DNA of 64,000 nucleotides from contig JASXTE010000002.1 of assembly GCA_030280995.1 (NCBI GenBank), forward strand, positions 38,375,183 to 38,439,182, read 5' to 3'. The first letter of the stretch is position 1, and the number at the start of each line of letters is the position of its first letter. Position numbers and translations under genes: made by a program. Below the pieces are notes generated by a model. That model was given only the letters and a program-made list of their open reading frames with translations, searched no databases and was not told the DNA's origin. Positions 22,582 to 34,144 of the stretch are shown in pieces. The stretch comes from Hemileia vastatrix (taxonomy: Eukaryota > Basidiomycota > Pucciniomycetes > Pucciniales > Zaghouaniaceae).

Positions 22582-22863
22582 ATGAACTGCCCTACTCCAC
22601 ACCCTAAAGCGGATGGGGGAATAATCACATGACAGTTTTCACAGACTTGCACGGCTTGTGAAAGCATGGAATATTTCTGTGTCGAAAGTACGGCGACTCG
22701 AGGCCCTCTCCAGAAATGCAAGTTTTGCCGTTGGCGGCGAGTGGCGTGCGATGCGTTGACGAAGAACGCGGAAATCGAAAAACGATTTACAAAAACAAAA
22801 TTTTGGGTAGTTTTGGAGAAAATGAAAAGATTGGTTCGAGAAAAATTAAAAGAAAAAATTTGA
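22582..22863 (+). pseudogene. Antisense Zn2Cys6-like gene in A2, with stop and internal deletion
   Basis: 94 codons including the stop, opposite to A2 pol. Cysteines follow C-x2-C-x6-C-x12-C-x2-C-x6-C (CTAC...FC...CKFC...AC), the spacing of fungal binuclear zinc DNA-binding domains, with basic residues (RWRR) before the last Cys. One in-frame TGA at 22630-22632 replaces a CGA seen in A1. After TKTKFW the frame jumps to the Lys-rich C-terminus (VLEKMKRL), so about 750 bp present in A1, including the acidic middle and an intron, are deleted. A transcription regulator or host-derived gene is possible; function is not shown. The alternative is a chance frame, but A1 keeps the same protein over a longer span. 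Confidence 0.6.
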
Positions 22864-23401
22864 AATGAAAAGGAAATGTAAAGAAGTAGAAAAAAAAATG
22901 TATTTTAGTTTTATTTTATTTTTATTTTATTTTATTATTAGTATTATTTTTTTTATTGTAGGTGAATGTTGTTAATTTTACAAGATTTGAGAGAGAGAGA
23001 AAAAGAAGAGAAAAAAAAGAAAAAATAAAAAATTTTAGAATTTGAAAGAAGAATTTTAAAGAAAGAAAAAAGGTTGTTTTAATTGAAGGAAGTTTTAGTG
23101 TTTTTAAAAGGAAAATTTTTATGTAAGAAAAGAGAGAGAAAAAGAAACGGTTTTGTGATTGAGATGAGTTTGTTAAATTGAGGATTTTAAAAAAAAATTT
23201 TTTTTTTTTTTTTTTTTTAAGAAATTTTAGTTTGAAAAAAAGGAAGAAGAAAGAAAAGAAAAAAACAGAATGTAGAATTTAAGAGAGTTTGAAAAGAAGA
23301 TTTATTTGTTTCAAAGAATTATTATAGGGAGATTCAGGGGTTGAAGTTAAGTTGGAGGAAATGGTCGTGTCGTGCAAAATTTGATGATTCGAAGGAAAGA
23401 A

Positions 23402-23436
<35 letters not shown>

Positions 23437-23778
23437 GAATTTTAAATTCAAGAAAAGAATGTATTTAAAGAATTGAAAAAGAAAAGAAAGAAAATATTTA
23501 GAGAGATTTATGAGTTTTTTATTTTATTTTATTATTTATGTTTTATTCTATTTAATTTATTTTATTTAATTTTAATTTTGATTTTATTTTATTTTATTTA
23601 ATTTAATTTAATTTTAATTTTAATTTTAATTTTAGTTGGTTTTGGAGGAAATTTTATAGAAGGAGAAGAAAGAAAAAGAAGAGAAAAAAAGAAAACAAGG
23701 CTAAGAAATTTAAGAGATGTTTTAGATTTTAAAGAAAGAAACAACAACAAAAAAAAGAAAATTTTAAATAAAGAAATT
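22864..23778. other. A2 low-complexity GA/T tract after pol
   Basis: Purine-rich sequence with long T runs (about 23197-23218 and 23407-23433) and TTTTA repeats near 23515-23640. No gene. It matches the low-complexity tract of A1 in reverse orientation. Confidence 0.7.
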
Positions 23779-26700
23779 TTAAGGTTTTGGTTTTAAAGGA
23801 TATTTTGAATGAAAAGATTTTAGGAGTTCAGGAGCGTTAGAAACATTGATGGCTGGTTCCCAGGATGTTTTGTCTGAGTCATTGAGGAAGCCTTCCTATT
23901 CCACGAGGTATTGAAGTTTCCCCTTGCGTATTCTTGAATCAAGGATACGACTTACTTCCCACTCTAGATGATCTTCTACTTCGAACGGTTCCGGAGGGGG
24001 TTGGTTCTTTCCCAGGTATATTTCTCGAGCCAGTTCCAGGAGAGATACATGGAAAACAGGGTGAATCGCCTGCCATTTAGGAGGTAACTTGAGTCGAAAT
24101 GCAGTTTTAGAGACTTCAGAGTCGATTTAGAACGGTCCCAAGCGTTTTTCAGCCAGTTTCTTTGATGGTCTTGTTGTTCGGATGTTTCGTGCATTGAGCC
24201 ATACTTTGTCGCCTGGTTTAAAGGAAGGAGCAGATTGTCGATGTTTGTTGGCCTGTTCCTTGTATCTTCGAATTGCTGATTCCAAATTTGTTTTAAGTTC
24301 TTCTTGGAGTCGTGATATAGTTCGAAGATAATGTTCCGCAGGATGATTAGTTCCTACATGAATTGAGTTGAATCGAGGATGTCATCCATAAATGGTTTCG
24401 AAGGGAGATTGTCGTGTCGAAGAATGAGTCGAGTTATTATAAGCAAATTCGGCCAATGGTAGCCATGTGGTCCAATCGTCTTGTTGGTAACTAACATACA
24501 TTCAAAGATATTGTTCGAGGATTTGGTTAACTCTTTCTGTTTGACCATCGGTTTCAGGGTGATAGGCCGTGGAGAGATTCCTCGTGATATTGAGTTGTCG
24601 ACACAGTTGGGTCCAGAATGTGGATACAAACAATGAGCCTCTATCTGAAATAATATCATTTGGTAAGCCGTGTTTAGAAAATACATATTCTAAAAACAAT
24701 TTTGACAAATCTTCTGCTGTAGCAGTAGTAGTGGTTTTAATAAAAATAGACATTTTTGAAAATCTATCTACTATTACTAATATAGCATCAAAATCATTAG
24801 AAATAGGAAGTTGAGAAATGAAATCCATCAATAAAGATTCCCAAGGTTTAGAGGGAATAGGAAGTGGTTGAAGCAACCCATGCTTCCGGTGACGGGGAGC
24901 CTTATTCCTATTACATTCGTAACAAGATTTTATAAAGGCCTTGATTTCCTTGGTCATACCTGGCCAGAAGAAATCCCTCGCTATTAACTGGTAGGTTTTA
25001 TCAACCCCAAAATGACCAGCTAACGGAGAATCATGTCGACTATTGAAAATCCATAATTTTATCTCATTGTTGTCGGGTATGACTACTCTACCTTCGAAGA
25101 CTAATAGACCTGATTCAATACTAAATCTTTTGGCCCCTTGCTTCGAGAGTATTTTGTCTTTTAACCCTAAACAATAATCGTCCTTCGACTGAGCTTCGAG
25201 GATGTTGGATAGTGGATTTCAAAAAGATTGAATTGTCTTCGAATTAAGTTGATGAGTCGTTAACATTGATTTGTTGAAGATTGATTGCACATTTGCTGGG
25301 TTCTTGTCAGCAAATGCGTCCCCCCGCTGTGGGTAAACTTCGTCCCGACGTGACAAGATATCTGGGGCAATGCAGTTTTTTCCTGGGAGATAGGAAATAG
25401 AGAAAGAAAATTCAGACAAAAATTCAGCCCACCTGGCTTGACGCCTGGTTAACACTTTAGAAGACATGAAGTATTTCAAAGAATTGTGATCTGTTAAAAT
25501 TTGAAAAGGACTATCTAGGCTGAGAAGAAAAGAACACCATTTTTTAAGACAATGGATAATAGCTAAAAGCTGTTTGTCATGAATTTCATAATTTAATTCC
25601 GCGGCTATGAGTTTGCGTGACTCAAAAGCAACAGGATGAAACAAATTTGTTTCAGGATTTAATTGGGAGATGACCCCTGCAATAGCATAATCACTCGCAT
25701 CTGTCTCAACTATTGTCGAGGCAGAAGGATCAAAATGCCAAAGAATTGGGGCTGTGGTGAACGCCGTTTTTAGTGCTTCGAATTCCTTTCGTGCTGTAGA
25801 AGTAAAAACAAAAGGAATATCTTTTCTAAGAAGAGAAGTAAGATTGGAAATAGTTTTAGAGTAATCTTTAATAAATCTTCTATAGAAGTTTGCAAAACCC
25901 AAAAATCCTTGGAGTGATTTAATGTTTTTGGGCTCAGGCCATTCCAGGATTTTCTGGACTTTTTTGTCATCCATGACTAAACTGTCAGTGGACAACGTAA
26001 AACCCAAAAAATCAATTGATTTGAGGTGGAATTCGCATTTATTATGCTTGGCGTAGAGACCATGATCTCGAAGACGATTTAGGACCTGTCGAACATGATG
26101 AATATGTTCATCCAGTGTTTTCGAGAATATTAAAATATCATCTAAATAGACGACTACAAATTGTTCAACAACATCTTGAAAGATATCATTAACAAAAGTT
26201 TGAAAAGTAGATGGTGCGTTACACAATCCAAAAGGCATAACTAAATATTCAAAACTACCAAATCTAGTGCGCATTGCAGTCAGTGGTTCATGACCTTCCG
26301 CAATGCGAATAAGATTGTAAGCGCCTCTAAGATCAATTTTAGAAAAGAAATTAGCACCATTGAAAAGGGTAAGAAGTAATGACATAGGAGGAACAGGATA
26401 TGCATTCTTCTTTGTGACTGTGTTGAGCTTTCTATAGTCAACACACAACCTAAGACTACCGTCCTTCTTTTTTACAAAGAGGACAGGGGAGCCGGTTGGA
26501 GATTTACTGGCTCTGATGAAACCTTTGGCTACATTCTCTGCAATGTAGTCTCGAAGAACTTGAGATTCATCCTTCGATAAAGAATAGACAGGACCTGCCG
26601 GAGGTACTGGGCCTATTAACTCTATTTGATGGTCGTAGGGTCGATGAGGTGGTAACTTATCGGCCTTGCGGATTGAGAAAAAATCGAGGAAATCGTGGTA

Positions 26701-28613
26701 GATTTCCGGCAGAGTTGATTTGATGGCTTCAACGTTTATTTGGTCGTCCTCTTTATCTTTGAGAGAATCTGTCGAGGGGATACCTGTATTGAGAGAGCAT
26801 AATTCGATTACTTTGAGGCAATTTAAATCCTCTTCGAGTGAAGTCATCGAGCTAGAAGGGTTAGCCAATTGCTCATTTAAAGAAGGTACAGATGCTTGCA
26901 AGTCATCTGGCAGAGATTGGTCCTCTAGCAGGACATTGTCAGGCGGGTTGTTTAACTCCCTATTGACCTGCATTGAAGAATCAGAAATATACTAAGAGCG
27001 TGGGGTGATCAATCCCCTAGTCCAATAAATTTCGGGATTCCAATGCGTTAAAAAGTCATGGCCAAGAATGGTATCGTCCATCCTTGGGGCGTCCAAGACT
27101 GATAATTCCCACTCGAAGGGGGGAAAATTCGGAAAGTTGAAAACCCATAAAACTTTCTTACTTACCCAATATTTGGGTTCCTCTGATTCGACCAAATAGA
27201 TGGGAGTTCGATCAATATCTGTAAATGTTAGTTGAAGCTTCTCAGCAAAAGATAAACTAACAAAAGAAATTGAAGCTCCAGAGTCTATAAGACAACTGAA
27301 GGGGATATCCTCCTTAAAAAGAATGAATCTCAAGCGGTTTAAGGCAACTCCAGTCCTTAAGACATGGAGGTTCTGTGCACTGGGAGAGATAAGATAGTTT
27401 GCTTTGCACACAAGTAAACTATCTACTAGTTTTTTGACTTCGAACTAGTACCTTCTCTTTCCTTCAACTTTACACAGTCTTCCAACTTGTGCTTACCCCC
27501 ACAATACATACATAACCCATTATCTGCTCTTCTCTTCCTCTCAGCTTCTTTAAGTTCCCCTTTAGGATCCAGTACTTTGCTGATATCGCCTGGGGTCGAG
27601 CCTTTTGGTCGAGTTTTATCCTTTCCCTTATTGGGTTTGGATTGAGTCAAGGAGGATTGATTTGGTCGTGGGTGTGAAGAAGGTCCCGATTTAAAATTTA
27701 GGCCTTGAAATTTGTTGGCATATCGACGATGTTGAAGATGTCCTTGATAAACGCCGTCAAGTTCGAGGGTTCGATCCATTAAATCCGTTAAAGTAGTCAT
27801 CTTCTGACCGTGAAGATTTAATTGATCCAGAATCCTCAAAGGAAGTCCTTTCCTGAAATGATACTTAAGGGCAGCATCATTCCAACCTACTCGAGTTTGA
27901 AGTGCTCTGAAGTTTGAGATATATTCAGAGGCTTTACCATTATCACTCATGCGAAGAAAATCAAGTTAAATTTCTGCGTTGTCTGTTTCATTAGGGTCCC
28001 CAAAAAACGTAAAAAGTTGGTCTTCGAGCTTTTCCCAATTATTGATAAGTAAGTGGGTTTCTGTCGAAGAAAGCATGAGTAGATAAGGTTTGAACCATCT
28101 TGCTGCTTTCCCGGCTAGGAATGAAGAAGCGTAAACAACCTTTGATTGGTCGCTGTTAAAGGTTCGAGGGTCATTATGGAACAGTAGCTTGCAGGTTTGC
28201 AAGAAGGGTCGCAATCTGTCGGGGTGATCTCCGTCGAATTTGTCAGGAGATTTCATAGAAGGCGTTTTGAACTTAGATCCCTCTGAAGACGTTGGATTTG
28301 AAAGGGTTTTCATAAAAAGTCTCATGAAATCTTCCAGAGAGTTAGATGGTCCCGGTTCTGAGGATTGGCCAGAAGGGTGATTGGCAGGGGCGGATGGTTC
28401 CTCATGCATTGTATCCTCTCCTTCTTCTTCATCACTAGAATTCTCAAAATCTTGTGGAATGTCTTCTACAGATTGAACTGAATGTTGCCGTTCCCTAAGG
28501 TCGAGTGGGTCCAAAGAGTGAGTGCAAGAAACAGACCTTGTGGCTGTTGGCCTGCCTCTAGCGCGAGCTCTAGTAGTAGCGCCCGTAGGAGGAGTGCGTT
28601 GAACAGGTGCCAT
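23779..28613 (-). pseudogene. A2 gag-pol polyprotein, multiple stops
   Basis: Starts with MAPVQRTPPT at 28613 and ends at TAA 23779-23781. Gag has a Cx2Cx3Hx4C knuckle (CMYCGGKHKLEDC) near 27500. The protease DSGAS is near 27285. Reverse transcriptase is uninterrupted with YLDD near 26145; RNase H ETDAS is near 25710. Integrase has H2C2 (25035-24910) and DD35E residues in MDF, ISDRG and ETDGQTE. The chromodomain lies near 23960-23840. Stops or breaks occur near 27966, 27426, 26994, 25219, 24502, 24390 and 24130. The stop at 25219 is TGA where A1 has TCAA, consistent with an ancestral TCGA hit on opposite strands in the two copies. Residues 25219-26973 remain one 584-codon open stretch. It resembles Tf1/sushi-type chromoviruses. 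Confidence 0.94.
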
Positions 28614-28669
28614 TTAAAATTTTAGAAGCACCTAAAAAGACGTAGTAGTGCAAAGAATGAGAACTACGG

Positions 28670-28684
28670 AGAATTAAATTATAC
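28670..28684 (-). other. Primer-binding region of A2
   Basis: Positions 28670-28683 (AGAATTAAATTATA on the + strand) lie one base from the 5' LTR at 28685. They are complementary to LTR positions 29012-29025 (TATAATTTAATTCT on +). Confidence 0.7.
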
Positions 28685-29459
28685 TGTCACCGGACGACCT
28701 ACGCACAAGGTCGAGGATGTTCCTGTAAGTGAGATGAGGGATTTTAGAAACTTCTTCGAAGCACAGAGGAATGATTCGAGGAAATGATTCGAAGGTCACT
28801 CGAAGTAATAGCTATAGGTTCGAGGTTCGATCGAGAAGAATTATAAACTAGTTCCAAGGTAATAATAATTCTTAAAATCTCACGAAGGGTTGGGAACTCA
28901 ATAATCAAAGATTTAGGATTTAGAAATGAATATTTGAGAAGGTAAAAGAAAGATACAATAACAATGATTTAACTTTTAAGGTTTTTACCACTATTAATGT
29001 AAATACGATATTATAATTTAATTCTAAGGAATATCGAACCAAATACCCAACTCCTTTTATATCCTTTGTTCCTCCTCGCATTGACCTCCCTTCCATAACA
29101 GCATTCCCGTTCCATTGACCATTACTAACATACACTTAGACCCTCTCTACTAAATATCCGTTCATGCTCAATTTGTCCCTTTTAATTAATTAACAAAACT
29201 TTAATAAAAAAAACTACTACTATACTATTTCGTTGATCCTAGCGCTGTGCTTCGCTTATTGAAAAGGACTAAGGTACCCTATTGGGAGATTGACTAATTT
29301 AGATTTAGAGTTTAGGCTAGCGCAGTTAAATAGCAGTACACAAAGGAAAATCGCAGTTGCTATGGAGAATTGCTTTCTGCGCTTCGAGTATAGATTTAGG
29401 ACTCGATATTATTGATTTATTGAGTTAATTTCACTTCGAGTGTCACGTGGCGCATGACA
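28685..29459 (-). repeat. 5' LTR of A2
   Basis: 775 bp. On the minus strand TATAAAA at 29061-29055 precedes the self-primer motif at 29025-29012 by the same 36 bases as in A1. It holds about a dozen TCGA sites, far more than the A1 LTRs. Confidence 0.95.
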
Positions 29460-31460
29460 GTCTGGGTGCTGCCCTTCACCAAAAGCAAATTATTAATGAT
29501 AAATCCTCAGAGGTTGTAATTTGTTATATTTCAAGAACCTTAAGAAATAGTGAATTGAAATATGGTGCCACTCAGTTGGAGTTCTTAGCAGTTGTTTGGG
29601 CTCTTGAGAAGCTTCATTACTATTTGGATGACCAAAAATTTGAGTTGGTAACTGACTGTAGTGCTGTGAAGTCCCTCTTAAACATAAAGATACCTAACAG
29701 ACATATGTTCAGGTGGCAACTTGCTGTTCAAGAATACAGAGGACGGATGACAATTATCCATAGAGCTGGAAATGTTCACTCCAATGTTGATATGCTCTCC
29801 AGATTGCCTCTGCCAAATAATGACTCAAATCCTGCTTATGTACCTGAAGATGATACTGTTCATATCCATGGTATATTTATAGTTGATATGGAAGAGGAGT
29901 TATTACAATTAATACTGGATTAATATGATAAGGATTGTGATTTAAATAAATTGGTTACTATCTTAAATGATCCTAAGAATGCTTCAATTCAGGCATTAAT
30001 AAAAACTCTTCCTGCAAAGTATCAAAATGCTTTAATTAAAGCAAAGTTTTCTATTGAAGATGGTTATATATATTATAGAAGGAAGCTTACTAATGTAATT
30101 GTAATTCCTCCTTCAATGAAAGAAACTATCCTCAAACTTTGTCATGATGACATATTAGCTGGTCATTTTGATCTTGAAAAAACATTGATTAGAATCAAAA
30201 ACACTGCATGGTGGGCTAATATGTCTGAAGACACAAAATTATACGTTGAATCTTGTGATTCCTGCCAAAAATATAAAAGGTTAACAGGTAAGAGAGCAGG
30301 GTTATTACAACATATTGAAGCACCTAGTGCTCCCTGGCAAATAATTAATATGGATTTTGTCACTGGTCTTCCTGTTGCAGGAAAAAACAGCTTTAACTCT
30401 TGTTGGGTATTAGTGGATAGATTCACAAAAATGTGCAAATTTATTCCAACCCACAAAGATGTATCCACCAAAGAATTAGCTTTCTTATGGTGGTCTTACA
30501 TGTTTAATATTATTGGTTTTCCAAAAGCCATTATCTCTGATAGGGATCCAAAATTCACTTCTGAGTTTTGGACCTCTTTGATGGATATTTGTGGCTGTGA
30601 GTTAAAATTGTCTACAGCTCACCATCCTCAAACTGATGGTCTAGCTGAGAGAATGATTCAAACTCTGGAAGATATGATTAGAAGGTATTGTGCCTTTGGT
30701 TTAGAATATAAAGACAATGACAGATTTACTCATGATTGGGTCACTCTTTTGCCTGGTCTTGAATTTGCATATAATAGCACTGTTCATTCTGTCACTGAGA
30801 AAAAGCCTTTTGAGCTTTGGTTAGGTTATGTCCCAAACACTCCTTCTCAGATTCTCAATAATAAATTACCTAAGTTGGAACTACACCCTGGTGTAAGATC
30901 TTTTATGCAAATGCAACAGCTATGCAGAAAACATGCTCAGAGCTGTATTGATAAAGCATTTGAATATGAAAAGAAAAGATGGGATAAATCCCATAAAGAA
31001 TACACATTTAACAAGGGTGATGAAGTGTTGATCTCTACTGTCCATTTCAATTTACAAGGTAACCACAAATTAAAAGATCCTTTTGTAGGACCATTTGTTG
31101 TTAAAAGAATGGTTGGTGATAATGCAGTAGAAGTTGTATTGTATTCTCCGTATGATAGGAAACATCCTGTTTTTCCCATTTATTTGCTTAAGCCTTATAC
31201 TTCCAACAGTGACTCATTTCCCAAAAGAAGGGGAAGACCTAAGAAAAACCCTCAGGAAGTCACAGAAACAGCAGAAATTGATAAAATTCTCAATGATAGA
31301 ATTATCACTTCTGAAAGAGGTACTGTATATTTATTGAGATATAAGAACAAATCATCTGAACATGATGCATGGGTACCTGGTAAGGAGATTTCAAATCTGC
31401 CTACTCTGTTGAAAAAGTACAAAAAGAAAAAATCTTAGCATTTTTTTTATTGTTTTTTTT

Positions 31461-31472
31461 AGAGTGAGGGAG
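31461..31472 (+). other. Polypurine tract of B2
   Basis: AGAGTGAGGGAG directly precedes the 3' LTR start at 31473. Confidence 0.75.
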
Positions 31473-32599
31473 TGTCAGCTAGGCTATTCCAGGAGTCCAG
31501 TAAATGATATGTAACTTATGAGACCTGAAAGAGGGGGTAAGAATTGTATTTAATGTATATAAATTAATATTTTATTGCATAATAAAATTATATAAGTATT
31601 TTATTACATATAAGTGTTATATTAATTTTATTGGTTATATAAATTTTTTATACATTTAAATTTAACATAATATATTATATTCTACAAATAATGGCGCATT
31701 TTTTATGTATTTAATAATTATAAATTTATATTTAATTAATTAAAAACATATATTATAATTATAAGTGTAAAATTTACTTATAATATAATTAAAGTAATTA
31801 TTTATATTTATATATTAAAATATCATTTTTTATAATATTAAACAATAAATAATGACGCTTCTTTTGACCTATAATTGTGTCAGGAAAAACTAATTAATAC
31901 TGAATTGAAATAAATTACATATTTTTTGCGTCAGAATATTTTTGTTTCACTTAAAAATCCTTAAATCAGACTGTACCATCTGTTTTGAATGATTTTTCTC
32001 ATAGTTCCTATGTTCCAGGCTTGTTTAGTTATTCACTATTTTTACTTACTGATTTGGGAATTAATGGCGGGAAAATTGGATTCTTAATTGGGGTTTTTCA
32101 TTATTTGTTTCATATTTTTCTCTACATTGTTATGTTTCACTTACTCTTTGATATACTTGTTTTATCCTATTATAATTATTGTATTTACAAATATAGTGGC
32201 GCTTCAGAGGACCCATTGCCTATAAAAGGGCCTTGGATAATCCCCTGTAGCATCATCACTTATTACACACTCAACAATTTAAAGATAAATTTATTACGCT
32301 TATTATTATTTTTATTAGTATTAAATTCTAATTAAAAATTTTAAATAACAATTTAAAGGTTGCCTTAAGTCTCATAGTAATTATATTGTGTGCCGCGCAG
32401 AAACTCTTACTTAAATAATATTAATATTAATAAAACCAATTTGTTGTCACCTCTCAAATCACTCGTCGTTGCTTTCTCTCAAATAAATTAAATAATTTCA
32501 ATTGTTTTTATTTATTTTATTTTCTAAACTACTATCTCCTTCTTGTCCTCCTCTCTTTTCTTCCCTCTTCTCTTATCTCTTCTAGAGGACTGACCGACA
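31473..32599 (+). repeat. 3' LTR of B2
   Basis: 1127 bp, TGTCAGCT...GACCGACA, followed by ACGAC at 32600-32604, which matches 15695-15699. Confidence 0.94.
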
Positions 32600-32989
32600 A
32601 CGACAATCCTTCTCGAATTTCACTTCAACCTCTAAATCTCTCTTTTACAATTTCTTCGAACAATTACTTCTTTCTTTCAAATTCTTTTTTTTTTTTTTTT
32701 AAAAAAAAAATTTCTTCTCTTCTTTTTCTTTTTTCTTTTCAAATAACTAAAATTCCTCAAAACTTCAATAAATAAACTTTCATAAATAACAATTTTTTTT
32801 TTCATTAAATTTTCATTTCCAATAAAATTATTTCAATCAACTATTTCTTTTTCCAACTTAAATTTTTTTTCTTTTCAAAATTTAAACTAAAACTCCTTCA
32901 ATTAAATATTCTTTCTTTTCTTCTTTCAAAATTTAAAACAAAATTTTATTTAAATTTTTTCTTTCTTTTTTTCTTTTTCTGTCAAAATC

Positions 32990-34043
32990 TTATAGAATAA
33001 ATAAATAAAAATTGATCTTCTTTTCTTTTCCTTTCTCCTTTATTTTCTCTTGAACCAATCTCTTCATCTTCTCCAAAATCACCCTTATCTCCTTCCTACA
33101 TTTTCCAAAAACCTCCTCCTCTCCTACTGGTACCACTTCCCCGATTTCCAGTAGTTCTTTGGCCACGTCGAAGGAAGCAGCATTGATAATCTTATTGACT
33201 TCACCGCTTAAATCTTCAATAAACCTAGCTGGTCGACCCTGGCAAGGTTTCTTTGACCATACCTGGTCAAGAGGTTCTTCATTATCCTCCTTCGAGGCAA
33301 TCACTGGTAACTGTTCTTCGGTAGGGATCAACAGCACCACTTCCACAGCAGTGGTTTCCACAATAGGAACTCCCACACTCAAGGCTTTCACCGTAGGGGC
33401 TTCCGCAATGAAATCTAAATTCTAAATCATATGGTCATCAGTAAAATTTTTCTTTGGAAAATAAAATTAAAGTAAAATAAAATAAAATCAAACTTACTTC
33501 GAATAATGGGTCAGCTTCTAGAAATAACTTTGGTGTGACTTCCACTGCCACTTCTTTTTCTTGCTCGTCATCTTTGATGACCATTTGCCACTTTTTTGGT
33601 GTCTGCCTTGAAATGGGGACTTCCTCCTCATCTTCCTCCACCAACTCATCCACCTCCTCTTCTACCCTTTGTTTACCCATGGCTGGAGTTACCCAGGACA
33701 CCATATTGTCCTTTACTTCCTCCTCAGCTGCTTCTGATTGGTCATCCCTGATCAACACGTCCTATATGTCTTCAACCACTTCTTTTGTCTTTGGTATTAC
33801 CCAATATTTAGTCTTGGTAAAACTTTGTTCAATGTCTGAATTTTTTGCTAACGCATCGCACACCACCCATCTCCATCAGCAAAACTTGCATTTCTGGTGA
33901 GGACCTCAAGTAGCTGTGCTTTCCACACAGAAGTATTTAACTGATTCACAAGCCGTGAATGCTTGGGAATACTGTCGAGTAATGAGCCCACCATCCGCTT
34001 TGGGGTGAGGAGGCGTGGGAGCTGGAGTAGGAAAAGTTGACAT
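32990..34043 (-). pseudogene. Antisense Zn2Cys6-like gene in A1, two exons, broken
   Basis: Runs opposite to A1 pol. ATG at 34043; exon 1 to 33498; a 76-bp intron (33422-33497) with GTAAGT donor and TTTAG acceptor joins in frame; stop at 32990. The N-terminus has the same cysteine array as the A2 gene, but the first Cys is Phe and two CGA-type codons are TGA, plus a TAG near 33760. The middle is very acidic (for example EEEVDELVEEDEEEV) and the C-terminus Lys/Glu-rich (VILEKMKRLVQEK). The parent protein would be about 320 residues: zinc cluster, acidic region, basic tail, a layout that fits a transcription regulator. Exon boundaries are inferred from consensus sites and frame. Confidence 0.6.
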
Positions 34044-34127
34044 AATAATAATAAACAAATAAACAAGAATTAAATAAAGGGAAACTATTGTGGGAAGTAT
34101 ATGTCTCACGCTCAACGGAGCTCGCGT

Positions 34128-34134
34128 TTTTATA
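34128..34134 (-). promoter_or_regulatory. TATA box of the antisense gene in A1
   Basis: On the minus strand GGGTATAAAAACGCG, ten bases inside the 3' LTR and 91 bases before the ATG at 34043. No polypurine tract is visible in this interval. Confidence 0.55.
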
Positions 34135-34144
34135 CCCGGGCATC

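Larger units (their letters stand above)
21697..29459 (-). mobile_element. Ty3/Gypsy chromovirus A2 (family A), complete but mutated
   Basis: 7763-bp minus-strand copy with LTRs at 21697-22473 (3') and 28685-29459 (5'), TGTCA...TGACA ends and a GTCTG duplication. By eye the LTRs differ at 11 bases plus one indel in about 776 bp; several changes are TCGA to TTGA. Internal order from the 5' side: primer region, gag, pol, low-complexity tract, antisense zinc-cluster gene. Confidence 0.95.
17503..31438 (+). pseudogene. B2 gag-pol polyprotein, interrupted by A2 and two stops
   Basis: Reads 17503-21429, stops at TAA 21430-21432 where B1 has Lys, continues to 21696, then is split by A2 inside RNase H after YTDASFIGL and resumes at 29465. 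A second stop, TAA at 29921-29923, replaces an Asn, and the frame ends at 31438. Landmarks: Gag core 19190-19720, zinc knuckle (CYKCNKQWQRGHVC) near 19830, protease LDSGAGGS near 20164, reverse transcriptase YIDD near 21232, integrase H2C2 30140-30270, DD35E residues in NMDF, SDRDPKF and TDGLAE, AT-hook (KRRGRPKK) near 31225, chromodomain-like end 31270-31420. Most of Pol closely resembles B1. The first ~225 codons are Ser-rich and overlap the WKWD frame. Confidence 0.94.
15700..32599 (+). mobile_element. Ty3/Gypsy chromovirus B2, broken and split by A2
   Basis: Element of the same superfamily as B1 with unrelated-looking 1127-bp LTRs (15700-16826 and 31473-32599) and a 5-bp ACGAC duplication at 15695-15699 and 32600-32604. 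Without A2 and one GTCTG copy it is about 9.1 kb. I count 13 differences between its LTRs. Its polyprotein has two in-frame stops plus the A2 insertion, so it is dead unless supplied in trans. Confidence 0.94.

Noticed and set aside
22920..23640. Long T and A runs as terminators or origins
   Set aside because: Simple sequence in the A2 3' region, shared with A1; no structure supports a function.
33535..33900. Ser/Thr-rich frame on plus
   Set aside because: Opposite-strand shadow of the acidic exon of the antisense A1 gene.
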